From contig NZ_CP015625.1 in NCBI RefSeq assembly GCF_002007565.1, positions 558,001-622,000 of the forward strand: DNA of 64,000 nt, in the 5' to 3' direction. The notes below the pieces were generated by a model, which had not been told where the DNA came from, did not search any database, and saw only the letters and a program-made list of their open reading frames with translations. Origin of the DNA: Ditibartonella choladocola (GTDB lineage: Bacteria; Pseudomonadota; Alphaproteobacteria; Rhizobiales; Rhizobiaceae). Position 1 is the first letter of the stretch, and each line of letters begins with the position of its first letter. Positions 29,143-37,442 of the stretch are shown here, one piece after another. Made by a program: the position numbers and the translations under genes.

Positions 29143-30057
29143 ATGACAGATATAACAAATTTTGGTTCATCTTTCCCGAACTTTGGCAGCAATGAACGCC
29201 AAAGCTTCGGCGGTTTCAGGATGAAAGGCCTTGCAAGCAAAAAACGCGGTGACGATACCGAAAGAGAATTGGCAAAACTTTTGCAGGATCTTGAACACAT
29301 TGATACCGGCACAGCCACTTCGGGCAATCCGCGCCAGAGTAAAAATCAACATTGGTTATTTTGGCGAAATCCTGATGAAGATGGCGAGACAGACCTTAAC
29401 CGTAATTCCGGTATTGTCGAGAAACAAAACACCAATTTGTTCAAGAAAGCTGTAGCAGGAATTTCGGCGGCATTTGCGGGAATTCAATCCATCAGCATTG
29501 TAAATTCGGTTGCCGGTTCTTCAAGCGGTACGTTTTTCGGAATATTCAATTCGGTCGATTCACTATTGCGTGCTTTCGGCGTGGCCATGGCAATCGGCTG
29601 CGGGAGTTTGCCATTTGTGGTCTATGCCTTCCAGATTGGCGGGCAGGGTGGAGCCAATACGTCTGACAGCAAGCCGGCAGTGTCAAGCACTTTCAGACCG
29701 CATGACGGGTGGTACAAACGCTCGCGTTTTGAAACAGTCGACAGGGTAGATCCCTATGCTACACGCGATTATGATTCACAAAAAGCAATCATGTCCAACG
29801 GTCGTGGCTTGCCCAAGGCTGCCAATCCCGATGAGACGGACGGGAGTTTGAAACCCACCGCACCCGAAGCACAACCTTATGTCGTCAAAGATGTCGTGAA
29901 CGGAATGGCGATGATCGAATATGGTCAGGGGTATTGGTTTGCAAGACCGGGTAGCAGATTACCTGACGGAAGTTATTATGTAAGAGTTATGAAAGACAGC
30001 CAAAGTGGAAAAGTGGCGTTGAAAACGTCGAGAGGGATTGTTCCGGTCGGTCACTAA
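29143..30057 (+). CDS. unrecognised membrane protein of the flagellar cluster
   Basis: This 304-residue protein sits between fliI and flgB, where Sinorhizobium-type clusters also carry a hypothetical gene. The N-terminal 95 residues are polar. A hydrophobic region at about 103-168 (ISAAFAGIQSISIVNSVAG, then AFGVAMAIGCGSLPFVVYAFQIG) holds one or two membrane segments. The C-terminal 70 residues (VVKDVVNGMAMIEYGQGYWFARPGSRLPDGSYYVRVM) form a small beta domain, probably periplasmic. No function is assigned. Confidence 0.7.
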   Translation: MTDITNFGSSFPNFGSNERQSFGGFRMKGLASKKRGDDTERELAKLLQDLEHIDTGTATSGNPRQSKNQHWLFWRNPDEDGETDLNRNSGIVEKQNTNLFKKAVAGISAAFAGIQSISIVNSVAGSSSGTFFGIFNSVDSLLRAFGVAMAIGCGSLPFVVYAFQIGGQGGANTSDSKPAVSSTFRPHDGWYKRSRFETVDRVDPYATRDYDSQKAIMSNGRGLPKAANPDETDGSLKPTAPEAQPYVVKDVVNGMAMIEYGQGYWFARPGSRLPDGSYYVRVMKDSQSGKVALKTSRGIVPVGH

Positions 30058-30506
30058 TCGGAATGCTACCGGTGCAATATTTTCAGGCTTGACGGGAGAG
30101 GTCATAGAGCTATCAGACAAAAGTGGAGCGACCGAACGTTCGTAGAGTGATCGATTGTTCCGGAATATGAAGACAGAAGTTTCGGATAAGGAACATAGAA
30201 TGCCGGAGACGTTGGCTTTTTCGGGTTCAAACGGCGTTTCTTGTGTTACCGGTTATTTTGCCGGATTTAACAGTACCGGACATTTGTCGGATTTATATAT
30301 AATCGGCAAATGGGCGCGGGTTTTTTAATAAAAAAATTGAAAATCGAACAGTTTTTCAACGCCGAAGCCAACAAGAATTGTGATTTTTATTTGTTAACTG
30401 ATTGATTCAATTTATTTATTTATTGACTTTAAAAAACATTTTCTGACGCAAGTCTCGCGCAAGTTTACGCGCCTATTGTTTATTCTGTTCAATAGAGTAT
30501 ACGACA
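30058..30506. promoter_or_regulatory. 449-nt spacer upstream of flgB
   Basis: No gene is visible. The spacer contains several short CCGG-containing inverted motifs (30240-30290) and an AT-rich segment next to flgB, which probably includes the promoter of the long flgB-flgH block. Confidence 0.4.
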
Positions 30507-30893
30507 ATGGGTCCGGTAAATCTTTTTGATATAGCAAATAAACAAGCTGACTGGTTGGCAACACGCCAAAAGGTCGTAGCGAGCAATGTTGCGAACGTCA
30601 ACACACCCGGATACAAATCGCGTGACGTTAAAGACTTCGCTGCAATTCTCAACAATGATACCATGGCGATGACTGTGACAAACAGCAAACACATGGATGT
30701 CACGGATAATGGCATGGAAGCCCATGCAATGCGGCCTGAAGATACGATTGAAACCACCCACTCCGGCAATAATGTCAATCTCGAAGAAGAGATGCGCAAA
30801 GGTGGCGAAATCGGCCAGCAAATGTCACTCAACACCGTTATCGTAAAAGCCTTTCATCGAATGATGATGGCTACAGTTAAAGGAGGATCGTGA
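30507..30893 (+). CDS. flgB: flagellar basal-body rod protein FlgB
   Basis: FlgB is a proximal rod subunit of 128 residues. It has the N-terminal motif WLATRQKVVASNVANVNTPGYKSRDVKDF and the C-terminal helix QMSLNTVIVKAFHRMMMATVKG, as in the family. It is the first gene of a tight flgB-flgC-(mini-ORF)-fliE-flgG-flgA-flgI-motE-flgH block. Its stop lies just before the flgC start. Confidence 0.95.
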   Translation: MGPVNLFDIANKQADWLATRQKVVASNVANVNTPGYKSRDVKDFAAILNNDTMAMTVTNSKHMDVTDNGMEAHAMRPEDTIETTHSGNNVNLEEEMRKGGEIGQQMSLNTVIVKAFHRMMMATVKGGS

Positions 30894-30895
30894 TT

Positions 30896-31312
30896 ATGTC
30901 TGATCCACTTATAGCAGCAGGACGTGTTGCAACAAGCGGGCTTGCCGCCCAATCCACACGCCTTCGTATAATTGCTGAAAATATGGCCAACGCCAACTCG
31001 ACCGGCGAAACTGCCGCAGCAAATCCCTATCAACGCAAGACAGTCAGTTTTGAAGCCGCTCTCAATCCCTATGCGGATGCGCAAGGTGTCGAGGTCGCGC
31101 GGATTTCGACTGATAAATCGCCTTATATTGTTAAATATGAGCCCGGTCATCCGGCGGCCGATGCCAATGGTTATGTGAAATATCCGAATGTGAATGCAAT
31201 TGTTGAAATGGCCGATATGCGTGAAGCGAACCGGTCATATGAAGCAAATTTACAAGTTATTCGTCAGGCCAGGGATCTTGTATCCCAGACAATTGACCTG
31301 TTGAGAGGTTAA
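30896..31312 (+). CDS. flgC: flagellar basal-body rod protein FlgC
   Basis: FlgC is a proximal rod subunit. With the ATG at 30896 it has 138 residues; an in-frame GTG at 30890 is too close to the SD (AGGAGGA, 30881-30887). The N-terminal motif RLRIIAENMANANSTGETAAANPYQRK and the C-terminal helix MREANRSYEANLQVIRQARDLVSQTIDLLRG are typical. A short ORF whose tail resembles this C-terminal helix follows 4 nt later. Confidence 0.95.
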   Translation: MSDPLIAAGRVATSGLAAQSTRLRIIAENMANANSTGETAAANPYQRKTVSFEAALNPYADAQGVEVARISTDKSPYIVKYEPGHPAADANGYVKYPNVNAIVEMADMREANRSYEANLQVIRQARDLVSQTIDLLRG

Positions 31313-31316
31313 TAAG

Positions 31317-31505
31317 TTGAAAACCATAATTTTAAATAAAGATGAAAATCTTTCTAAGCTTGAAGAACAATTGGGTAATAATGAGATCAATATTAAAGGC
31401 CAGATTATAAAGATTAGTGATGAAAATAACTATAAAGCTAATCTCGAAGTTATCTGCCGTTCTGCACATTTGCTTGCGGGCGCGCTTAAAATGACGGGGA
31501 TGTAA
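31317..31505 (+). CDS. 62-residue ORF with a FlgC-tail-like C-terminus
   Basis: This small frame (TTG start, 62 residues) lies between flgC and fliE, 4 nt after one stop and 2 nt before the next start. It is AT-richer than its neighbours. The C-terminal NNYKANLEVICRSAHLLAGALK resembles the FlgC tail SYEANLQVIRQARDLVSQTI, sharing Y, ANL, VI and L; the N-terminal 35 residues match nothing I know. Either a small rod-associated protein or a remnant of a duplicated flgC end. Spacing suggests it is translated. Confidence 0.55.
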   Translation: MKTIILNKDENLSKLEEQLGNNEINIKGQIIKISDENNYKANLEVICRSAHLLAGALKMTGM

Positions 31506-31507
31506 TA

Positions 31508-31858
31508 ATGATACAGTCGTTAACATCAGCAACAACACGTGCCGCTCTTGAAAGGTTGGGGCAATCACAAGGCGCGAATGCCAGCCAGACAACTTCATTA
31601 GACACGCAAGCTACAGGTCAGGCTCAGGGTGTAAAAAGTCCTAGTTTCGATCAGGTACTGGCTGAAGTTAGCGGTGCTGTCGGCAACAATCTTGAAAAGG
31701 CTGAAAGCCTTTCAATGCAGAAAATGGAAGGTGGCGACGTGTCGGTGCGTGAAGTTGTCAATTCGGTGATGGATGCCGAACGTTCATTGAATACCGCAAT
31801 CGCCATTCGGGATAAAATTGTTCAAGCTTATCTCGAAATCAGTCGTATGCAGATTTAA
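31508..31858 (+). CDS. fliE: flagellar hook-basal body protein FliE
   Basis: FliE joins the MS ring to the rod. The 116-residue protein has a disordered N-terminus and the conserved C-terminal region VREVVNSVMDAERSLNTAIAIRDKIVQAYLEISRMQI. It begins 2 nt after the preceding mini-ORF stop. Length and tail are normal for FliE. Confidence 0.95.
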   Translation: MIQSLTSATTRAALERLGQSQGANASQTTSLDTQATGQAQGVKSPSFDQVLAEVSGAVGNNLEKAESLSMQKMEGGDVSVREVVNSVMDAERSLNTAIAIRDKIVQAYLEISRMQI

Positions 31859-31914
31859 CCGGTTGGTCCGGATAACAAATTTGAACCAACCAGAGCAATA
31901 AAGGGAAAAGTCCA

Positions 31915-32718
31915 ATGGTTATGAGATCTTTATCAATTGCGGCCACCGGTATGAACGCCCAGCAGACCAATCTTGATGTTATCGCAAACAACATTGCTAA
32001 CATCAATACAACAGGTTACAAACGTTCCCGTGCCGAATTCAGCGATCTTATGTACACGACCGATCGCGCCGTTGGCGTTCCGAACATGATGAACGAAGCG
32101 ACAATTCCTGAAGGTGCCATTGTCGGTCTTGGTGTTCGCACGGCTGCCGTTCGCAAAAACAATATGCAAGGTTCGTTTGTCCAGACATCCAACTCGCTGG
32201 ATTTGGCAATCCGTGGCCGTGGTTATTTTGAAATTCAGGATCCGAATGGCAATACGTTTTATACCCGTTCGGGTGCATTCAATCTGAATGAAAACGGGCA
32301 AGTTGTTACTCTGGATGGTAATCTTGTCCAGCCGGTCATTACCGTTCCGAACGAAATCGGTAAAAACGGCATTATTACCGTGAGCGCCGATGGACGGGTG
32401 ACCTACCAGCCGGATGCCGATGCTGCGCCTGTTGAAGCAGGTCGTCTCAATATGATCAATTTCACCAATGAAGCAGGTCTTGAAGCGGTTGGTGATAACC
32501 TGTTTCGTGAAACACAGGCATCGGGCGCACCGATTGCCGGTAACCCCGGTGAAGAAAATTACGGGTCAATCATGCAAGGCTATCTCGAAGCTTCCAACGT
32601 TGATCCGGTGAAAGAAATTACCGAATTGATAGCTGCCCAGCGCGCTTATGAAATGAATTCCAAAGTCATACAGGCGGCAGATGAAATGTCGGCAGTTGTA
32701 TCGAAGAATTTAAGGTAA
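31915..32718 (+). CDS. flgG: distal rod protein FlgG
   Basis: FlgG builds the distal rod. The 267-residue protein begins [42 protein letters not shown], the FlgG family start; the ATG two codons later is an equally valid initiation site. The central domain ([29 protein letters not shown]) and C-terminal [30 protein letters not shown] are complete. Confidence 0.97.
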   Translation: MVMRSLSIAATGMNAQQTNLDVIANNIANINTTGYKRSRAEFSDLMYTTDRAVGVPNMMNEATIPEGAIVGLGVRTAAVRKNNMQGSFVQTSNSLDLAIRGRGYFEIQDPNGNTFYTRSGAFNLNENGQVVTLDGNLVQPVITVPNEIGKNGIITVSADGRVTYQPDADAAPVEAGRLNMINFTNEAGLEAVGDNLFRETQASGAPIAGNPGEENYGSIMQGYLEASNVDPVKEITELIAAQRAYEMNSKVIQAADEMSAVVSKNLR

Positions 32719-32724
32719 TTTAAA

Positions 32725-33186
32725 ATGAAAAAGCTTTCTCTCCTTATTGCTGGTTTATTGTTGTCGACCGCGTCGATAACGCAAGCTTATGCGGATAGGA
32801 TAGGCTTTCTCGTTCCGACCACAACGGTTTATGCAGGACAACCGGTAAGCAATGTCGGTCTCAGCGAAAGAATGTTTTACATCAAAGTTGATGCCGCACC
32901 GTTATATGTAACAGATGTCAAGCAGGCTTTGAACAAAGTGGCCAAACGGACATTGCCGGCAGGCCGGCCGATTTCCTTGTCAGCTCTGGGCGATCCGGTA
33001 TTGGTCGAACGTGGTCAAAATACAAAACTGGTTTTCAATGCCGGAGACCTCGTCATTACTGCATCGGGCGTTTCTATGGAACCAGGTAGTGCAGGCGATT
33101 TTATCAAGGTTCGCAATGTCGATTCCGGTCGTATTGTGAGCGGTACGGTCTTATCTGACGGTAGCGTCAGGGTAGGTGGGCAATGA
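32725..33186 (+). CDS. flgA: P-ring assembly chaperone FlgA
   Basis: FlgA is the periplasmic chaperone for P-ring assembly. It is 153 residues with a signal peptide (MKKLSLLIAGLLLSTASITQAYA) and SAF-type C-terminal beta domain (AGRPISLSALGDPVLVERGQNTKLVFNAGDLVITASG...GDFIKVRNVDSGRIVSGTVLSDGSVRV). It is shorter than enteric FlgA, as usual in alphaproteobacteria. Its stop overlaps the flgI start by 4 nt. Confidence 0.93.
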   Translation: MKKLSLLIAGLLLSTASITQAYADRIGFLVPTTTVYAGQPVSNVGLSERMFYIKVDAAPLYVTDVKQALNKVAKRTLPAGRPISLSALGDPVLVERGQNTKLVFNAGDLVITASGVSMEPGSAGDFIKVRNVDSGRIVSGTVLSDGSVRVGGQ

Positions 33187-34463
33187 TTGGTCGTTCGTTT
33201 GGGATTGGTCGTTCGTTTGGGATTGGTCGTTCGTTAAAGATTGGTCGTTCGTTAGGACTTGTCGCGGCTTTATTGATGGGGGTTATGCCCGCATTTGCCG
33301 ATGAAGGTGGCCGCAATGTACGCCATTTCAATTCCGAAGCGGCCTCTGATGCATCATGGCTCGGGTCGGGTGGTGATCCGGCAAAGATGCGCTATTCCGA
33401 TCTTTCACGCCCCGGTGTTGTTGCCAGACTGAAAGATATTGCAGAAATTCAGGGTGTTCGTGAAAACCAGCTCGTCGGCTATGGTCTCGTTATCGGTCTT
33501 AACGGTACAGGCGACTCGCTACGTAATTCACCTTTCACCGAACAATCTTTGCGTGCCATGTTGGACAATCTGGGCATTAGCCCGCCAGCCGGTGCTTCGC
33601 GTGCAAACAATATTGCCGCTGTTATCGTTACGGCCGATATTCCACCATTTGCAACGCCCGGTTCAAGAATTGACGTAAGCGTTTCCTCGCTTGGTGATGC
33701 CAAGTCCTTACAAGGCGGTACACTGGTTATGACACCGCTTCTCGGTGCCGATGGCGAAACTTATGCTGTTGCACAAGGTAATATGATTATTTCCGGTTTT
33801 GCTGCACAAGGAGCTGCCGAGAGCGTAACACAGGGTGTTCCGACTTCAGGTCGTATTCCGAATGGCGCGCTGGTCGAACGCAAAGTCGAAGGAAACTTCA
33901 ACCGCGATGCCGATATTGTTCTGGAATTGCATAATCCGGATTTTTCAACCGCTATTCGTGTTGCCGATCTTGTCAATGTTTTTGCCAATAAACGCTATCA
34001 TCAAAGTGTTGCCAAAGAACGCGATGCAAAAACGGTCGTTTTGAAAAAACCCGCCAGCATTTCGGCAGCCCGTTTCATTGCAGAAATCGAGGGGCTTCCC
34101 ATTCCGACAGACGAAGTTGCCCGCGTTGTCGTTGATGAACGCACCGGCACAGTTGTCATCGGCGAAAAGGTTCGTGTCTCGCGCGTTGCAATTTCTCACG
34201 GCAGTTTGACAGTTCGTGTTACCGAAACGCCTTATGCTTCACAACCTGAACCCTTCAGTGAAACGGGAGACACTGTTGTCCTGCCACAAACGGCAGTCGA
34301 CGCAAATGAGCAAACCTCCAATATCGGTATTCTTGGTGGAACCGATCTTGATAATCTCGTCAAAGGGTTAAACCAGATTGGCGTTAAGCCCACCGGTATC
34401 ATTGCTATCCTTCAGGCGATAAAAACATCTGGTGCACTTCATGCGGAGCTTGTGGTTCAATGA
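33183..34463 (+). CDS. flgI: flagellar P-ring protein FlgI
   Basis: FlgI forms the P-ring in the periplasm. After a signal peptide ending AFADEGG the mature protein has the conserved RLKDIAEIQGVRENQLVGYGLVIGLNGTGD and all P-ring blocks to the C-terminal LVKGLNQIGVKPTGIIAILQAIKTSGALHAELVVQ. The signal n-region is unusual: four 6-residue repeats (IGRSFG, IGRSFG, IGRSLK, IGRSLG) encoded by an 18-bp tandem repeat make it about 20 residues longer than normal. Whether full length is made or a later start is used is not known. The start overlaps the flgA stop. Confidence 0.95.
   Translation: MIGRSFGIGRSFGIGRSLKIGRSLGLVAALLMGVMPAFADEGGRNVRHFNSEAASDASWLGSGGDPAKMRYSDLSRPGVVARLKDIAEIQGVRENQLVGYGLVIGLNGTGDSLRNSPFTEQSLRAMLDNLGISPPAGASRANNIAAVIVTADIPPFATPGSRIDVSVSSLGDAKSLQGGTLVMTPLLGADGETYAVAQGNMIISGFAAQGAAESVTQGVPTSGRIPNGALVERKVEGNFNRDADIVLELHNPDFSTAIRVADLVNVFANKRYHQSVAKERDAKTVVLKKPASISAARFIAEIEGLPIPTDEVARVVVDERTGTVVIGEKVRVSRVAISHGSLTVRVTETPYASQPEPFSETGDTVVLPQTAVDANEQTSNIGILGGTDLDNLVKGLNQIGVKPTGIIAILQAIKTSGALHAELVVQ
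33186..33257 (+). repeat. 18-bp tandem repeat x4 in the flgI start
   Basis: Four head-to-tail 18-bp units (33186-33203, 33204-33221, 33222-33239, 33240-33257) share the core ATTGGTCGTTCGTT. The first two are identical. The repeat keeps the reading frame and lengthens the signal-peptide n-region by 6 residues per unit. Confidence 0.9.
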
Positions 34464-35059
34464 TGAGATCGCGGCGTAAAGTTCTGGCAGTTCTGGGTTT
34501 GGTTCCGTTTTTCGGGCTTGTTAACACTGCTCTTGCACAGAAGGCGGGCAATACAGCCACTCAAAATAAATCTGCAACAGTTCCTTCAGCCCCGTCGGCA
34601 CAGCGCACACTTCCCTCTGCCAATGCCTCGCAGGATGAAATTGAAAAATTTTGCGGTAACATTGATAGTCAGGCGGCGGATGCCCGTTTTGAATTGCAAA
34701 GCCAGCAATTGCAACAATTACGCACGCAAATTGATGATCGTATAAAAGTTCTGGAAGAAAAACGTCAGGAATATGAGAACTGGCTGAATAAACGGAACGA
34801 GTTTTTGGCCAAAGCACAGGATTCGCTGGTCAATATTATTTCCAAAATGCGTCCGGATGCGGCAGCCGCCCAATTGGCGCTGGTTGATGATTTTGCTGCT
34901 GCTGCCATTATGCTGAAACTGACGCCGCGTGTTTCGAGCGCCATTATGAATGAATTGCCACCGGAAAAGTCGGCAAATTTGACCAAGGTTCTGGTCAGTG
35001 CACAAAAATTACCGCCGGAAAACAAACCGGCACCCAAGGCTGTAAAAGCAGGCCAATGA
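34460..35059 (+). CDS. motE: MotE, periplasmic motor chaperone
   Basis: This 199-residue protein has a signal peptide (VLAVLGLVPFFGLVNTALA), a disordered stretch, a coiled coil (ARFELQSQQLQQLRTQIDDRIKVLEEKRQEYENWLNKRNEF) and a C-terminal MgtE_N-like helical bundle (IISKMRPDAAAAQLALVDDFAAAAIMLKLTPRVSSAIMNELPPEKSANLTKVL). In Sinorhizobium MotE is a chaperone for the periplasmic motor protein MotC, which is encoded here at 50652. It overlaps flgI by 4 nt and flgH by 4 nt, matching rhizobial order. Confidence 0.85.
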   Translation: MMRSRRKVLAVLGLVPFFGLVNTALAQKAGNTATQNKSATVPSAPSAQRTLPSANASQDEIEKFCGNIDSQAADARFELQSQQLQQLRTQIDDRIKVLEEKRQEYENWLNKRNEFLAKAQDSLVNIISKMRPDAAAAQLALVDDFAAAAIMLKLTPRVSSAIMNELPPEKSANLTKVLVSAQKLPPENKPAPKAVKAGQ

Positions 35060-35796
35060 TGAAAGTTGAACAAATGAAAAAACTTTTAGACACCCGTAAA
35101 TCAAGAGTCGCGCTTATCAGTGTCGTTCTGGCAACGGTTGCGCTTTCTGGCTGTTCTTACAATACAAAGGATTTCAACTCGGTGCCTGATTTTTCGCCGG
35201 TTCGGGCAGATCTCGGTTATGCACCGTCAATGAATCCGGATATTTACCCGACCAAGCCGAAAGAAAGCAAATATTCGCTTTACCGCTCTTCGTCGAACAG
35301 CTTTTATCGTGACCCTCGCGCCATGAAACCCGGTGATGTGCTCACTGTGCTGATTTTGATTAATGACCGCGCAAACATGAACAACAAAAGCGATCTGAAA
35401 CGTGATGCCAATGGCAAATATACGTTGGGAGCAACCTATCCGCTTATCGGCAAGAATAGCGGTAGTGTGAACGGTGATTCCACCGCCCACTCGAAGGGTG
35501 ATGCAAAAGTTGAACGTAAGGAAGACATCAAACTATCGGTTGCCGCCGTTGTCACAGATGTCTTGCCAAATGGTAATCTCGTTATCAACGGTTCACAGGA
35601 AGTTCGTGTCAACTACGAATTGCGTGTTCTCAATGTTGCCGGTGTGGTTCGTCCGCGTGATATTACCGGTAACAATACGATCGAATATGATAAAATTGCC
35701 GAAGCCCGTATTTCCTACGGCGGGCGCGGTCGTATGAGTGAAATTCAACAGCCGCCTTATGGACAACAGATTTTGAACCAGATCTCTCCGTTCTGA
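35056..35796 (+). CDS. flgH: flagellar L-ring lipoprotein FlgH
   Basis: FlgH forms the outer-membrane L-ring. A lipobox (ALSGC, Cys at about residue 33) follows a basic n-region, then the family block DPRAMKPGDVLTVLILINDRANMNNKSDLKRD and the C-terminal VLNVAGVVRPRDITGNNTIEYDKIAEARISYGGRG. 246 residues. A second in-frame ATG 18 nt in is a possible start. It is followed by a terminator-like hairpin before fliL. Confidence 0.96.
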   Translation: MMKVEQMKKLLDTRKSRVALISVVLATVALSGCSYNTKDFNSVPDFSPVRADLGYAPSMNPDIYPTKPKESKYSLYRSSSNSFYRDPRAMKPGDVLTVLILINDRANMNNKSDLKRDANGKYTLGATYPLIGKNSGSVNGDSTAHSKGDAKVERKEDIKLSVAAVVTDVLPNGNLVINGSQEVRVNYELRVLNVAGVVRPRDITGNNTIEYDKIAEARISYGGRGRMSEIQQPPYGQQILNQISPF

Positions 35797-35816
35797 TAGG
35801 ATTGACCGGATATTCG

Positions 35817-35857
35817 GGCAGGGAGTTCGGTTTTAAACCGGCTTCCTGCCTTTATTA
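35817..35857 (+). terminator. hairpin with T-rich tail after flgH
   Basis: An outer stem (GGCAGGGAG / CTTCCTGCC) and an inner stem (CGGTT / AACCG) are followed by TTTATT. This suggests transcription is at least attenuated between flgH and fliL. Confidence 0.6.
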
Positions 35858-35974
35858 TCCGCGATAAAGTCTTGAAAGCATGGTGCTTTAAGGTTTATTC
35901 ATGTATTTCCGGTTAGGATAATAAACTATAGTTAAAGTGCAAATGCCTTTTAATTTTTAACCCAAGAGGTTTTT

Positions 35975-36469
35975 ATGGCTGGCGAACCTGCAAAAGGCGA
36001 CGGAAAAGAGAAGAAAGACAGTGGTGTCAAAACGCTGCTTGTTGCCGGTATTATTTTGACTTTGGTCGCAGCAGGCGGCGGCTGGTTTTTGGGAACACAG
36101 ATCGGCAAAGAAATTGCTCCCCCTCCCGTCGAACAAAAAAATGAAGCGGAAAAAACGGCAGATACAATCGCTTCAAATAGCAGTGTTACAGTTTTAAATC
36201 CTATTCTTACCAATATGGCAGCACCGAACAATGCATGGATTCGTGTGGAATGTTCGCTTGTATCCCAGCCGGGCGAAGTGTTGTCGCCATCCGTCGCGGC
36301 GGAAATTTCCAACGATTTTCTGGCATTTCTGAGAAACAGTACGATTGCCCAGATCAAGGGTGCTTCGGGGCTTATGAATCTGCGTGAAGATCTTGTTGAA
36401 AGAGCACGTACGCGTTCAAAAGGCAAAGTCACCAATGTGCTGATTTCCAGTTTGGTGGTCGAGCAATGA
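35975..36469 (+). CDS. fliL: flagellar basal-body protein FliL
   Basis: FliL surrounds the stator and stabilises it. The 164-residue bitopic protein has a charged N-terminus, one membrane segment (VKTLLVAGIILTLVAAGGGWFLG, about 22-44) and a periplasmic stomatin-like domain ending NLREDLVERARTRSKGKVTNVLISSLVVEQ. The SD is AAGAGG. Its stop overlaps fliP by 4 nt. Confidence 0.92.
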   Translation: MAGEPAKGDGKEKKDSGVKTLLVAGIILTLVAAGGGWFLGTQIGKEIAPPPVEQKNEAEKTADTIASNSSVTVLNPILTNMAAPNNAWIRVECSLVSQPGEVLSPSVAAEISNDFLAFLRNSTIAQIKGASGLMNLREDLVERARTRSKGKVTNVLISSLVVEQ

Positions 36470-37236
36470 AACGCCTTTTTCTGTTCAGTCTTGTTATAGT
36501 CATGATCGGCATTGGTTCGGCCTATGCCCAGGAAGCAAGCACTGCGGCTTCACAAGGGGCGGCCGCCAATTCTCTTTCAAACCTGTTGCCTCAGGCGGGT
36601 ACGTCGATGAGCGGACGCATTGTCCAACTGTTCGGATTGTTGACGGTTTTATCTGTTGCACCGGGCTTGCTCATAATGGTTACGAGCTTTACCCGCTTTG
36701 CCATTGCTTTTTCACTCTTGCGTTCCGGCCTCGGTTTGCAAACAGCGCCTTCCAATCTGGTCATGATCTCGCTTGCTTTGTTCATGACATTTTATGTTAT
36801 GGCACCAACCTTCAATCAGGCTTGGACCGGTGGTGTGCAACCGCTCATGAATAACCAGATCAATGAGCAGCAAGCGGCAGAACGCATTGGACAACCGTTT
36901 CGCGAGTTCATGCTTAGTCAGGTGCGGGAAAAGGACCTTGATCTTTTTGTCGACCTCGCAGACCCTTCATTTCAGGTGGGGTCGGGAGAACAGGTCGATT
37001 ACCGTGTTCTGGTGCCCGCTTTTATGATTTCCGAATTGCGGCGTGGTTTCGAGATCGGTTTTCTCATTGTCTTGCCATTTCTGGTTATCGACCTCGTCGT
37101 TGCAACTTTGACAATGTCTATGGGTATGATGATGTTGCCGCCAACCGTCATATCATTGCCTTTTAAAATTCTTTTTTTCGTTTTGATTGACGGTTGGAAT
37201 TTGCTTGTAGGAAGCCTTATCCGCTCTTTTAGCTGA
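36466..37236 (+). CDS. fliP: flagellar export gate protein FliP
   Basis: FliP forms the pentameric export gate with FliQ and FliR. The 256-residue protein has a cleavable signal-like N-terminus (MKRLFLFSLVIVMIGIGSAYAQ) and the family motifs LTVLSVAPGLLIMVTSFTRFAIAFSLLRSGLG and LVVATLTMSMGMMMLPPTVISLPFKILFFVLIDGW. It is the last gene before the flagellin array and ends at a terminator. Confidence 0.97.
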   Translation: MKRLFLFSLVIVMIGIGSAYAQEASTAASQGAAANSLSNLLPQAGTSMSGRIVQLFGLLTVLSVAPGLLIMVTSFTRFAIAFSLLRSGLGLQTAPSNLVMISLALFMTFYVMAPTFNQAWTGGVQPLMNNQINEQQAAERIGQPFREFMLSQVREKDLDLFVDLADPSFQVGSGEQVDYRVLVPAFMISELRRGFEIGFLIVLPFLVIDLVVATLTMSMGMMMLPPTVISLPFKILFFVLIDGWNLLVGSLIRSFS

Positions 37237-37241
37237 ATGAA

Positions 37242-37263
37242 ATTGCCTCGAAAGGCGATTTTT
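37242..37263 (+). terminator. intrinsic terminator after fliP
   Basis: A 7-bp stem (ATTGCCT / AGGCGAT, one G-U) with a CGAA tetraloop is followed by a T-run. It separates the export block from the first flagellin promoter. Confidence 0.75.
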
Positions 37264-37286
37264 AAAAAAAAATTTCCAAAAAGGTC

Positions 37287-37315
37287 TTTATTTTTATTGC
37301 TAAGCCGACTAAATA
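37287..37315 (+). promoter_or_regulatory. sigma70-like promoter of flagellin 1
   Basis: TTTATT (37287-37292), 17-nt spacer, TAAATA (37310-37315). The GTGACAG element starts 7 nt downstream, near the predicted transcript start. The boxes are weaker than in copies 2, 3, 4 and 6. Confidence 0.6.
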
Positions 37316-37321
37316 CAAGGT

Positions 37322-37442
37322 GTGACAGGTTAGTGAGGTATTTGAAAGAATACCGGTAAAGCTAATAGGCATGAAGCCGCTCTGTCACCCGCTGGTTGGC
37401 CAGCATGTCCCTATTAAAATCTAATCCGAAGGGACAATTATT
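37322..37442 (+). promoter_or_regulatory. structured leader RNA of flagellin 1
   Basis: The leader can form: GTGACAG/CTGTCAC (37322-37328 with 37382-37388) closing a domain with GGTATT/AATACC (37337-37342, 37349-37354); GCTGG-TTGG-CCAGC; and TGTCCC/GGGACA (37406-37411, 37431-37436), which pairs over the Shine-Dalgarno. An in-frame 17-codon ORF (37371-37424) lies inside it. Likely FlbT target by analogy. Confidence 0.7.
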
